Shown one piece after another: positions 14,431 to 20,027 of a stretch of 20,708 nucleotides of DNA (its first letter is position 1; each line of letters opens with the position of its first letter). Origin of the DNA: a virus. The translations under genes were made by a program, and so were the position numbers. The notes beneath the pieces were generated by a model. That model did no database searches, was not told the origin of the DNA, and was given only the letters and a program-made list of their open reading frames with translations. The stretch spans positions 1 through 20,708 of the IMG/VR virus record IMGVR_UViG_3300046001_007659. One strand, 5' to 3'.

Positions 14431-14667
14431 TTATGCTATTGATATAATTACTTTTACTGTTGTTATTGAACGGTTAGTTAATTTAATTGACTGCCTATTA
14501 CCCGCCTCAATATTACGTTGCGGTATAAGTCTAATAAACTCGGGAGTAATTGATTTAACCTCACCTATTACGTTGTATCTACCTTCAGAACCACTACCAG
14601 CGCCTCCGTTATAATACATTCCAAACTCGTAACTTTTTCCTACTTTGATTTTATTTAATGTTATCAT
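14431..14667 (-). CDS. Hypothetical early protein, 78 aa, beta-rich
   Basis: Begins MITLNKIKVGKSYEFGMYYN, followed by a Gly-rich turn GGAGSGSEGRYNVIGEVKSI and three further likely beta strands. The I-K-V-G-K-x-Y opening resembles small SH3-like or translation-protein-like barrels, so a small beta barrel is likely. No function known. The promoter box is 22 nt upstream, and the lipoprotein gene follows. Confidence 0.65.
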   Translation of the reverse strand: MITLNKIKVGKSYEFGMYYNGGAGSGSEGRYNVIGEVKSITPEFIRLIPQRNIEAGNRQSIKLTNRSITTVKVIISIA

Positions 14668-14689
14668 GTTCTTATTATTTATTATGATT

Positions 14690-14722
14690 TAAATATAACA
14701 TCTGAATTCAGATGAGCCAATC
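14690..14722 (-). promoter_or_regulatory. Early-type promoter with a 16-bp palindrome
   Basis: ATTGG-type upstream element, 20 bp, TATATTTA on the minus strand. The spacer carries the perfect palindrome CATCTGAATTCAGATG, identical to that in the promoter at 16514-16546. Confidence 0.75.
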
Positions 14723-14729
14723 AAATGGT

Positions 14730-14939
14730 TTAATTAGCTAATACAATACGACTTGTTGGTATACTAATGTCAAAAAACGATTCCCAACCCTGTTGAACGT
14801 CATCAAAACATGCTAACGTAACGTCATCGTTTTCTTTATAGAACCCGGTGAATACTAAATTCGGATAACCATCTTGGTTGAATTGAGTGAATACTGTATA
14901 TTCTTTACCTTTAACTAATAATTCTAATCCTTGTATCAT
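14730..14939 (-). CDS. Hypothetical early protein, 69 aa
   Basis: Start set at 14939 (MIQGLELLVKGKEYTVFTQF), 22 nt from the promoter box. The longer frame reads through the promoter itself. Beta-rich small protein with PNLVFTGFYKENDDVTLACF and a C-terminal hydrophobic strand (ISIPTSRIVLAN). The G-K-x-Y-T-V opening resembles the 78-aa neighbour, suggesting related small barrels (weak inference). Function unknown. Confidence 0.65.
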   Translation of the reverse strand: MIQGLELLVKGKEYTVFTQFNQDGYPNLVFTGFYKENDDVTLACFDDVQQGWESFFDISIPTSRIVLAN

Positions 14940-14961
14940 ATTTCTTATTTTTATTATGATA

Positions 14962-14994
14962 TAAATATAACATCCGTGGATGGCTAAGCCAATC
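14962..14994 (-). promoter_or_regulatory. Early-type promoter for the 69-aa gene
   Basis: GATTGG upstream element, 20 bp, TATATTTA on the minus strand. Spacer holds CATCC-GT-GGATG and TGGC-TAA-GCCA dyads. Confidence 0.7.
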
Positions 14995-14998
14995 AAAA

Positions 14999-15151
14999 TT
15001 ATGGAAGCAAATCAATTGCGTTTTGACCAATTCCCTTACCGTTAAATGTGATTTCATAATCTGGGTCCATCCCTGAAATTACAATGTGAGCAATCAAATC
15101 ACCAATACTTTTAAATTCAACTCCGTAATACTTACAATCTAATGAATACAT
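14999..15151 (-). CDS. Hypothetical early protein, 50 aa (short, easily missed)
   Basis: Reads MYSLDCKYYGVEFKSIGDLI then AHIVISGMDPDYEITFNGKG and ends GQNAIDLLP. Start chosen at 15151, 22 nt from the TATATTTA box, the same distance as at its neighbours. An in-frame ATG at 15169 would add MIKDKD but lies only 4 nt from the box. An alpha/beta mini-protein with a long central helix. It has its own complete promoter, which is the main reason for believing it. Function unknown. Confidence 0.7.
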   Translation of the reverse strand: MYSLDCKYYGVEFKSIGDLIAHIVISGMDPDYEITFNGKGIGQNAIDLLP

Positions 15152-15173
15152 ATCTTTATCTTTTATCATAACG

Positions 15174-15206
15174 TAAATATAACATCAGCGGATGGCTAAG
15201 CCAAGC
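15174..15206 (-). promoter_or_regulatory. Early-type promoter for the 50-aa gene
   Basis: GCTTGG upstream element, 20 bp, TATATTTA on the minus strand. Abuts the stop of the RadA-like gene. Confidence 0.7.
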
Positions 15207-15207
15207 A

Positions 15208-16083
15208 CTATGCTTGACGAACCATCTCCGGATTTGTGATTTCAAACTCAGCGTATCCATCATCCTCGTCTTCTTCACGTTCAGATATAGCACCGTAACT
15301 TATATTATTAGAACCTAAATCAAAACTCATCTTATAATTTACTCCTCCATTTCTATTCTTAGTAAATTCCATATAAGTTCCTCCTCCGTCTTTATCACTC
15401 TCACGTCTCATTTCTAACATTGCGTCTGTTAAATGTTTTAACTTATTAGAACCTACAAACACACCACCTTTTGTTACTTGTTGTATTAATAAAAATGTAG
15501 TATATTTATTTGCTTTGTTTTCACCTTTATTATTCTTAGTACAAATATCAACCATCCAATTCTCAGCCATCTTTCTATCCCAGTTGTTATCATCTCTAAC
15601 ACCATCAATAATTTCTGCAACCGAATCTATTAATATTAAATCCCAACCTTTATCTAATACTTGTTCTACTACATCTTTAGTATTGTATTCTAAATAGTCT
15701 GAAATAAATAATGTTTGTATGTTACCAAATTGTGGAAAACGTTGTGTATATTTATACATTTGTTTTTTACCCATTTCACCTGAAATAAATAAACATTTTC
15801 TACCTTTATTATTAACACCTGATAATACATCTAACAATATAGTTGTTTTACCTACTCCTGGGTCACCACAAGCCATTATATTAGTTGCACATGGTATTCC
15901 ACCTTCATGAGATATAAATTTATCCATATTACCTAACCCTGATGTCATTTGCTCCATCATTCTCGGATCCATATCGATGTCCTTTAATTTAATAACCTCA
16001 TCAAAGTTAATTACAGATGGTACATAAGTGATGTTTTGTACTTTTTTCGGGCGACCTTTACCTCTTTTTTCAATTTTATTCAT
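15208..16083 (-). CDS. RadA/RecA-superfamily ATPase, 291 aa, with an AT-hook-like N-terminus
   Basis: RecA-fold ATPase closest to RadA/Sms. Walker A is GDPGVGKT at 73-80, then LFISGEMGKKQMYKY at about 98-112 (RadA has the equivalent SGEES region), Walker B LILIDS at 149-154, LLIQQVTKGGVFVGSNKLKH near 198-217 and KNRNGG at 242-247, matching the RadA-specific KNRFG motif with Phe replaced by Asn. RadA acts as a branch-migration motor on recombination intermediates. The N-terminal zinc finger and C-terminal Lon-like domain of cellular RadA are absent; instead residues 6-14 read KRGKGRPKK, an AT-hook-like minor-groove motif. The C-terminus is acidic. A role in phage recombination and replication is likely; DnaB-like or KaiC-like motors are the alternatives. 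Confidence 0.83.
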   Translation of the reverse strand: MNKIEKRGKGRPKKVQNITYVPSVINFDEVIKLKDIDMDPRMMEQMTSGLGNMDKFISHEGGIPCATNIMACGDPGVGKTTILLDVLSGVNNKGRKCLFISGEMGKKQMYKYTQRFPQFGNIQTLFISDYLEYNTKDVVEQVLDKGWDLILIDSVAEIIDGVRDDNNWDRKMAENWMVDICTKNNKGENKANKYTTFLLIQQVTKGGVFVGSNKLKHLTDAMLEMRRESDKDGGGTYMEFTKNRNGGVNYKMSFDLGSNNISYGAISEREEDEDDGYAEFEITNPEMVRQA

Positions 16084-16112
16084 AACCTTTATTTTTTATT
16101 TTTTATTATAAT

Positions 16113-16145
16113 TAAATATAACATTGGGGTTTGGATGAGCCAAAC
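16113..16145 (-). promoter_or_regulatory. Early-type promoter for the RadA-like gene
   Basis: GTTTG, 20 bp, TATATTTA on the minus strand, with the perfect dyad GTTTGG-CTCAT-CCAAAC covering the upstream element. Confidence 0.8.
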
Positions 16146-16152
16146 AAGTAGT

Positions 16153-16259
16153 AATCAGGACAGGAATCGAACCTGTATAGTTACCTCCATTATTCACGTC
16201 CGTTTGGGAGGATTACTGAGCTCGTGATACTACTATTGACAACCATTTGTCACCTAACT
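16153..16259 (-). ncRNA. tRNA-like element (degenerate tRNA or other structured RNA)
   Basis: The minus strand contains a perfect tRNA T-arm, ACAGG-TTCGATT-CCTGT (16160-16176). It is followed directly by CCTGATT (16153-16159), which pairs with AGTTAGG at 16253-16259 as a 7-bp acceptor stem with two G-U pairs, and a D-arm-like GACAAATGGTTGTC follows that 5' strand. The central part is about 60 nt, far too long for an anticodon arm and variable loop, and holds a CCTCC/GGAGG stem with an 18-nt loop (16184-16211). No 7-nt anticodon loop could be placed. So it may be a decayed tRNA, an interrupted tRNA or a mimic. It lies in the 3' untranslated part of the 71-aa gene's transcript. Confidence 0.35.
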
Positions 16260-16265
16260 ATTTTA

Positions 16266-16481
16266 TTACTTACTATTTCTAATTCTTATTACTAATGAAT
16301 TATTATAATTACGTTCAAACTCAACTTCTGAATTAACTCTTGGTTTAGGTAAATGAACTACTTTTAATTGTTCGGCTAATGTTAATGGTTTAGCTTCTGA
16401 AACATTTGAATTTCTAATTTCGCGACTGAACATATCTAATATTCTATCTTGTGCTGCTCTTAAATCTCTTGATTTTGCCAT
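16266..16481 (-). CDS. Hypothetical early protein, 71 aa
   Basis: Basic, helical N-terminal half (MAKSRDLRAAQDRILDMFSR) then a Pro-containing linker, VVHLPKPRVNSEVEFERNY, and a short beta-like C-terminus LVIRIRNSK. No known motif. It is the only gene here with a canonical Shine-Dalgarno (AAGGAG about 9 nt before the ATG), whereas its neighbours have A-rich leaders, so it may be translated differently. Followed directly by the tRNA-like element. Confidence 0.7.
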   Translation of the reverse strand: MAKSRDLRAAQDRILDMFSREIRNSNVSEAKPLTLAEQLKVVHLPKPRVNSEVEFERNYNNSLVIRIRNSK

Positions 16482-16513
16482 AATTTTTATCTCCTTTTAT
16501 TTTTTATTATAAT

Positions 16514-16546
16514 TAAATATAACATCTGAATTCAGATGAGCCAAAC
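16514..16546 (-). promoter_or_regulatory. Early-type promoter with a 16-bp palindrome
   Basis: GTTTG, 20 bp, TATATTTA on the minus strand. The spacer contains the same perfect palindrome CATCTGAATTCAGATG as the promoter at 14690-14722. Confidence 0.8.
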
Positions 16547-16555
16547 CAATTATTA

Positions 16556-16711
16556 CTATTCATCATCTGAATAATCAAATGCTCTTAAAAAATCAATCAA
16601 AGTTAAGTTTGGGTTAGTTACAGCTGTATCTAACATATTTGATACTAATAGTTCTTGATCTGCTTCAACCAATCTATTATAAATTACATCATCATTTTCT
16701 AATTCTACCAT
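16556..16711 (-). CDS. Hypothetical early protein, 51 aa (short, easily missed)
   Basis: MVELENDDVIYNRLVEADQE then LLVSNMLDTAVTNPNLTLID and FLRAFDYSDDE. Acidic and helical, ending in an Asp/Glu tail. The start at 16711 is 23 nt from its own TATATTTA box, matching its neighbours, which is the main support. No function known. Confidence 0.7.
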   Translation of the reverse strand: MVELENDDVIYNRLVEADQELLVSNMLDTAVTNPNLTLIDFLRAFDYSDDE

Positions 16712-16734
16712 ATATCTTTATTTTTTATTATAAT

Positions 16735-16767
16735 TAAATATAACATCAGTGATTGGGTGAGCCAAAC
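16735..16767 (-). promoter_or_regulatory. Early-type promoter for the 51-aa gene
   Basis: GTTTG, 20 bp, TATATTTA on the minus strand. Spacer contains ATCA-G-TGAT. Confidence 0.8.
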
Positions 16768-16791
16768 CAATTGATTCACCCAATTTTTATC

Positions 16792-17178
16792 TTACATATC
16801 AGCATTTACTCTTTCTAATATAATTGTATCTATTTTATTATCTAAATGAAACATCTCAGCATCTTTAATTTGTTCTTCTAATTCAACATGATCCATTAAT
16901 ACTTCTTCAACTATATCTGTAATTAAATCTAAATCTATATTAACATTAGTTAATTCAATAGTATTATTATAACTTAATTCAAATTCAGCAGAATCAAGAT
17001 CTAATAATTTTCTCTCATCTATATTCATTATTAAAGTACTAATTTGTTTTTTAATTTCTAAAGCCAAATCTTCGTTTAACCCACCTTCAATTTTATTAAT
17101 TAACTTAATAACATCTTCTTTACTAAATACCGAACTTACACATTCTTGTACTTGTTTAATTACTTCTAATTTTTTCAT
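16792..17178 (-). CDS. Hypothetical early protein, 128 aa, acidic and helical
   Basis: Starts MKKLEVIKQVQECVSSVFSK. Very rich in Ile, Leu, Asp and Glu with repeated helical segments, such as IDLDLITDIVEEVLMDHVEL near the C-terminus. No Cys cluster, signal or catalytic motif. Could be a protein-binding modulator of a host machine, as many small early phage proteins are, but that is only context. Promoter box 32 nt upstream and the AAATAAAAGTT leader. Confidence 0.7.
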   Translation of the reverse strand: MKKLEVIKQVQECVSSVFSKEDVIKLINKIEGGLNEDLALEIKKQISTLIMNIDERKLLDLDSAEFELSYNNTIELTNVNIDLDLITDIVEEVLMDHVELEEQIKDAEMFHLDNKIDTIILERVNADM

Positions 17179-17210
17179 AACTTTTATTTCTTTTTATTTC
17201 TTATTATACT

Positions 17211-17243
17211 TAAATATAACATCTGTGTTTGGTTTTTCCAAAC
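17211..17243 (-). promoter_or_regulatory. Early-type promoter with a perfect GTTTGG/CCAAAC dyad
   Basis: GTTTG, 20 bp, TATATTTA on the minus strand. Dyad GTTTGG-AAAAA-CCAAAC around the upstream element. Confidence 0.8.
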
Positions 17244-17249
17244 CAATTA

Positions 17250-17657
17250 TTAAATAATATTTTTATATTTTTCAAATAATACATCAATTATATCACTAAT
17301 ATTACCTTCAATATTACTAACAATAATTTCATTTCTAATATTATTTTTCAAATTCCAATTTAATAAATCACATTCATTAATTTTAACAAATTCTTCTCTA
17401 TCATTATATCTTCCAATACCACTCATATTATATAATACCCAATTTCCACTATTATTACCAAATTGTTTTTTAAAGTCTTCTCTTACTTTATAAAACTCAT
17501 CAATTAATCTATTAATCTCATTACCTTTTTCTTTCATTAATAAATTTATTTCATCAAATTTACCAATCCAAATCATTTTACTTCTCTTCTCATCATTCAA
17601 CTTCTTCCAAATAACCTCTACTAAGGCATCAATTTCATAATTTCTTAATTTTTTCAT
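17250..17657 (-). CDS. Hypothetical early protein, 135 aa
   Basis: Begins MKKLRNYEIDALVEVIWKKL; basic, then a helical LLMKEKGNEINRLIDEFYKV region, a turn-rich GNNSGNWVLYNMSGIGRYND and a C-terminal Ile-rich helix NISDIIDVLFEKYKNII. No homology recognised. It has its own promoter (28 nt upstream) and the AAATAAAAGTT leader. Confidence 0.7.
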   Translation of the reverse strand: MKKLRNYEIDALVEVIWKKLNDEKRSKMIWIGKFDEINLLMKEKGNEINRLIDEFYKVREDFKKQFGNNSGNWVLYNMSGIGRYNDREEFVKINECDLLNWNLKNNIRNEIIVSNIEGNISDIIDVLFEKYKNII

Positions 17658-17685
17658 AACTTTTATTTTTATTTTTTTATTTATT

Positions 17686-17718
17686 TAAATATAACATAAC
17701 TATTTTATAAGGCCAAAC
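17686..17718 (-). promoter_or_regulatory. Early-type promoter for the 135-aa gene
   Basis: GTTTG, 20 bp, TATATTTA on the minus strand; no clear dyad in the spacer. Confidence 0.75.
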
Positions 17719-17719
17719 A

Positions 17720-17926
17720 CTACTTATCACATTTAATAACTAAAGTTTCTCTATTTCCCCACATATACTTTTTAACATCAACCCCCATCTCCTTTATCTC
17801 TTCAATCTTATCCTCCAAACCCATTATCTTAATTCTCCTATAACTTTTATAACTATCATTATAAAAATTAAAATCTCTACCAAACTTTTCCCTTAATAAA
17901 GGTCTTAATACATTCCAATTTTCCAT
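17720..17926 (-). CDS. Hypothetical early protein, 68 aa
   Basis: Start set at 17926 (MENWNVLRPLLREKFGRDFN), 25 nt from the promoter box; the frame upstream (MIKDKNN) begins 4 nt from the box. Basic N-terminal half with Tyr-rich NDSYKSYRRIKIMGL, then a helix LEDKIEEIKEMGVDVKKYMW and a short beta end. Function unknown. Confidence 0.65.
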   Translation of the reverse strand: MENWNVLRPLLREKFGRDFNFYNDSYKSYRRIKIMGLEDKIEEIKEMGVDVKKYMWGNRETLVIKCDK

Positions 17927-17951
17927 ATTATTTTTATCTTTTATCATAATT

Positions 17952-17984
17952 TAAATATAACATCCCAATTCAACATAGCCAAAC
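17952..17984 (-). promoter_or_regulatory. Early-type promoter for the 68-aa gene
   Basis: GTTTG, 20 bp, TATATTTA on the minus strand. Confidence 0.75.
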
Positions 17985-17987
17985 CAA

Positions 17988-18203
17988 TTATTCAAAACTA
18001 AAATTAATAATTAAACATTTATCTCCACGTTTAATAATTCCTTCAAACTCTTCATCAATTTCCTTTACCTTTTTAACAAAAATATCTTTGTCTCTTAAAG
18101 GTAAATTATACTCCCAATCAGTATCATCAATATGTTTTATTACAACTTGCAAGTCTTTATTTTCTACTTGTTCTAACTTACTAATTAATTCTTTTACATT
18201 CAT
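17988..18203 (-). CDS. Small early protein, 71 aa, of the NVKELI-type family
   Basis: Opens MNVKELISKLEQVENKDLQV followed by VIKHIDDTDWEYNLPLRDKD and a last strand KCLIINFSFE. The order V-K-E-L-I-x-x-L then D-x-x-V-V-I resembles small proteins widespread in phages and mobile elements whose function is not established. Promoter box is 22 nt upstream, overlapping the end of the next gene. Confidence 0.7.
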   Translation of the reverse strand: MNVKELISKLEQVENKDLQVVIKHIDDTDWEYNLPLRDKDIFVKKVKEIDEEFEGIIKRGDKCLIINFSFE

Positions 18204-18225
18204 ATTTTTTTATTTTTTATTTAAC

Positions 18226-18258
18226 TAAATATAACATAACTATCTTAGATTTCCAAAT
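18226..18258 (-). promoter_or_regulatory. Early-type promoter embedded in the 3' end of the 67-aa gene
   Basis: ATTTG, 20 bp, TATATTTA on the minus strand. The upstream element and part of the spacer lie inside the coding end of the 67-aa gene (stop at 18245). Confidence 0.7.
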
Positions 18259-18448
18259 CAGTTCTTTCATTTAATTCATCATAAACTATTGATAAAGGCA
18301 TAGTTCTGATTAATTGTCTTAACATTTGCTCTTCCATATCAATAGCTCTTAAAATGTATTGAGTTGTTTCACCATCTATTTCAATTTCATTACATAATTG
18401 AATAATAAGTGATAATTTATCTTCTTTAATCCATAAATCTTTTTTCAT
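18245..18448 (-). CDS. Hypothetical early protein, 67 aa
   Basis: MKKDLWIKEDKLSLIIQLCN, then a helical part with TTQYILRAIDMEEQMLRQLI and an acidic end NERTDLEI. Fully helical, with no signal or motif. Its last codons double as the upstream element of the next promoter. Own promoter 23 nt upstream. Confidence 0.68.
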   Translation of the reverse strand: MKKDLWIKEDKLSLIIQLCNEIEIDGETTQYILRAIDMEEQMLRQLIRTMPLSIVYDELNERTDLEI

Positions 18449-18471
18449 ATCTTTATTTTTTTATTATGATT

Positions 18472-18504
18472 TAAATATAACATAATTAATTCTGAAAGCC
18501 AAAC
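18472..18504 (-). promoter_or_regulatory. Early-type promoter overlapping the end of the 87-aa gene
   Basis: GTTTG, 20 bp, TATATTTA on the minus strand. GTTTGGC is also the coding sequence for the last Phe-Gly of the 87-aa protein. Confidence 0.75.
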
Positions 18505-18749
18505 GGATTTCCTATATAGTATCTAAAATACTTTCTAGTTTCTCCTTTACTTTTAATTTGTATTCTAACTCTATTAATTTTACGTGAATACCAAGCTCTT
18601 CTTAAAATATCAGCATACTTTTTATTTGATTCTTCACCTAAACTTCTATCATAACCCCAAACACCTATTTGTATTTCTTTTTCAGTTTTACAATTATTAT
18701 TTGTTAAATAATTAACTATTTCTTGTTGGTTATTTCTTTTTACTTTCAT
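18486..18749 (-). CDS. Small basic early protein, 87 aa, HTH-like
   Basis: Starts MKVKRNNQQEIVNYLTNNNC. A helix-turn-helix-like order (QQEIVNYL, CKTEKEIQIGVWG, ADILRRAWYSRKINRV) followed by a beta hairpin RIQIKSKGETRKYFRYYI suggests a small winged-helix DNA-binding protein; this is a structural guess. Basic overall. Ends IGNPFGFQN, where the DNA doubles as a promoter element. Own promoter 22 nt upstream. Confidence 0.7.
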   Translation of the reverse strand: MKVKRNNQQEIVNYLTNNNCKTEKEIQIGVWGYDRSLGEESNKKYADILRRAWYSRKINRVRIQIKSKGETRKYFRYYIGNPFGFQN

Positions 18750-18771
18750 ATTTTTTATCTTTATTTATACC

Positions 18772-18804
18772 TAAATATAACATCCATGATTTGTTTTCCC
18801 AAAC
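18772..18804 (-). promoter_or_regulatory. Early-type promoter for the 87-aa gene
   Basis: GTTTG, 20 bp, TATATTTA on the minus strand. Confidence 0.78.
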
Positions 18805-18813
18805 ACTTTCTGG

Positions 18814-18838
18814 AATAAAAAATGGGGCAGAAGCCCCA
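18814..18838 (-). terminator. Rho-independent terminator after the 114-aa gene
   Basis: On the minus strand a perfect 6-bp stem TGGGGC / GCCCCA with a 4-nt loop (18823-18838) is followed by a T-rich run TTTTTTATT. It begins 9 nt after the stop of the 114-aa gene, just before the next promoter. Confidence 0.85.
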
Positions 18839-18846
18839 AATTCTTT

Positions 18847-19191
18847 TTAACCATGTTCCATATCTACATCATCAATTTCAATAAATCTACAATCAAATAC
18901 TTTGTAACCAAAAATATCAATCATATCAAATTCTCCATTTATAATTGCATTACCACCCTCACCACAAAACTCATTATATCTATTACAATAATCAAGTTTT
19001 TCTTTTAACCAATTTTCAGCATACTTTTTATATTGATCTACTGTAATTAGTAACAAACAATTATCTTCACAATCTTCCTCCATCTCTTCACTATAAAACC
19101 AACCATTTACAACAATACCTTGTTCAACTACTCCCCCAATTTTACTCTCTAATGTAAAATAACACTGACCTTCTTTTTTAATTTTATTCAT
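18847..19191 (-). CDS. Hypothetical early protein, 114 aa, acidic, cysteine-containing
   Basis: MNKIKKEGQCYFTLESKIGG, then MEEDCEDNCLLLITVDQYKK, LDYCNRYNEFCGEGGNAIIN and a C-terminal FDCRFIEIDDVDMEHG. Six Cys residues are spread through an acidic protein; the arrangement does not match a zinc finger I know. Promoter 22 nt upstream and a strong terminator follow, so this is a closed single-gene unit. Confidence 0.7.
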   Translation of the reverse strand: MNKIKKEGQCYFTLESKIGGVVEQGIVVNGWFYSEEMEEDCEDNCLLLITVDQYKKYAENWLKEKLDYCNRYNEFCGEGGNAIINGEFDMIDIFGYKVFDCRFIEIDDVDMEHG

Positions 19192-19213
19192 ATTTTTTAT
19201 CTTTATTTATACC

Positions 19214-19246
19214 TAAATATAACATCTAATTTTTGATTTTCAAAAC
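19214..19246 (-). promoter_or_regulatory. Early-type promoter with a TTTTGA/TCAAAA dyad
   Basis: GTTTTG upstream element and TATATTTA on the minus strand; the spacer forms TTTTGA-AAA-TCAAAA, different in sequence from the other sites but similarly symmetric. Confidence 0.72.
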
Positions 19247-19257
19247 ACTTCTTCACA

Positions 19258-19491
19258 CTACATCATATTCTCAACCCAAATCTCATTTTCATCTTCTACA
19301 TAATAAACACAAATATCATTGTAATCAAATCTGTAATTTTCTTTTAAATAATCAACTACTTCATCTTCAAACTCATCAGCACTCATTTCAATTACTTCTG
19401 AGTCATCTAAATTACTAAATTCACTGTAATTTTCATCTACATAATTTTTCAACTTCGTAATTACGTCTTCGTTATTTTTATTTTTTATCAT
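19258..19491 (-). CDS. Highly acidic early protein, 77 aa
   Basis: About 23 Asp/Glu against about six Lys/Arg in 77 residues, with runs such as EMSADEFEDEVVDYLKENYR and VEDENEIWVENMM. Strongly negative small early proteins can mimic DNA and bind host nucleases or DNA-binding proteins; that is only an option here. The only in-frame ATG (19491) is 4 nt from the promoter box, where related genes have a second ATG about 22 nt away; here no such codon exists, so the true start may be a non-ATG codon or the mRNA may be leaderless. Confidence 0.7.
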   Translation of the reverse strand: MIKNKNNEDVITKLKNYVDENYSEFSNLDDSEVIEMSADEFEDEVVDYLKENYRFDYNDICVYYVEDENEIWVENMM

Positions 19492-19495
19492 AATG

Positions 19496-19528
19496 TAAAT
19501 ATAACATCAATGATTTGGTGAGCCAAGC
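19496..19528 (-). promoter_or_regulatory. Early-type promoter for the acidic protein gene
   Basis: GCTTG upstream element, 20 bp, TATATTTA on the minus strand. Spacer contains ATCA-A-TGAT. Confidence 0.75.
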
Positions 19529-19536
19529 ACAAAGGT

Positions 19537-19565
19537 GACCTGCAATTACTTGCTGGTCTTTTTTT
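19537..19565 (+). terminator. Possible plus-strand terminator hairpin
   Basis: GACCTGC / GCTGGTC (one T-T mismatch, loop 8 nt) followed by seven T on the plus strand. No plus-strand gene leads into it, so it may end an antisense transcript or be a chance hairpin. Confidence 0.35.
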
Positions 19566-19790
19566 AAAACATTAAATTTCTGATAATTATTTTAGGAATT
19601 ACCACCCACTCGTTAAAAACTAAACACACCTGTTTAGGTTTGTTTATATTTGTTTTGCTTATGTTATAATATTTTGCCTGCCTGAGCTGTGCTACTTTAT
19701 TGGGTAATTCTGAAACTACCAAGTCGAACTAACATGTGCGATGATAAATATATGGAGGGAGGGCTTTTACACCCTCTCTCTACATCCTCT
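19566..19790. other. Gene-free segment with a possible plus-strand RNA
   Basis: No credible gene on either strand. It contains a plus-strand TATAAT in an AT-rich context (about 19662-19670) and a 9-bp stem GAGGGAGGG / CCCTCTCTC with one G-U pair and an 8-nt loop (19755-19780), intact only if read on the plus strand. The right end contains the first copies of the TTACRTCCYCT repeat. Confidence 0.4.
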
Positions 19791-19958
19791 TTACATACTC
19801 TTTGCTTCCTCTATTGCTTTTTTAGTTGAGCCTTTAGGGCGACCACGTTTAATTTCAATTCCAGCACTTACCTTTAATTGTTTTGCTGCTACTCTGTCTT
19901 GTCTTTTTGATCCAGCCACAATTGGGCGACCACGTTTTGTTGATTTTTCGATTGTCAT
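19791..19958 (-). CDS. Small AT-hook protein, 55 aa
   Basis: MTIEKSTKRGRPIVAGSKRQ then a helical linker and IEIKRGRPKGSTKKAIEEAK. Two R-G-R-P cores flanked by Lys/Arg are the AT-hook motif, which binds the minor groove of AT-rich DNA; the phage genome is very AT-rich, so genome organisation or transcription control is plausible. The start is set at 19958 (36 nt from the promoter box, leader ending AATAAAGGTT); the longer frame would translate the promoter. The N-terminal KRGKGRPKK of the RadA-like protein is a similar hook. Other explanation: a basic host-chromatin interfering protein. Confidence 0.75.
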   Translation of the reverse strand: MTIEKSTKRGRPIVAGSKRQDRVAAKQLKVSAGIEIKRGRPKGSTKKAIEEAKSM

Positions 19959-19994
19959 AACCTTTATTTTATTAATTTTACTTATTTTACATCG

Positions 19995-20027
19995 TAAATA
20001 TAACATCTATGTTTGGCTTAGCCAAGC
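19995..20027 (-). promoter_or_regulatory. Early-type promoter for the AT-hook gene
   Basis: GCTTG upstream element, 20 bp, TATATTTA on the minus strand, with TTGGC-TTA-GCCAA symmetry. Confidence 0.75.

Noticed and set aside
19690-19735. tRNA on the minus strand near GTTCGACTTGG.
   Set aside because: A GTTCGA-like string is present but no T-stem, acceptor or anticodon arm can be paired.
19791-20006. Longer 71-aa version of the AT-hook protein (MLYLRCK).
   Set aside because: It begins within the TATATTTA box, so it would precede transcription.
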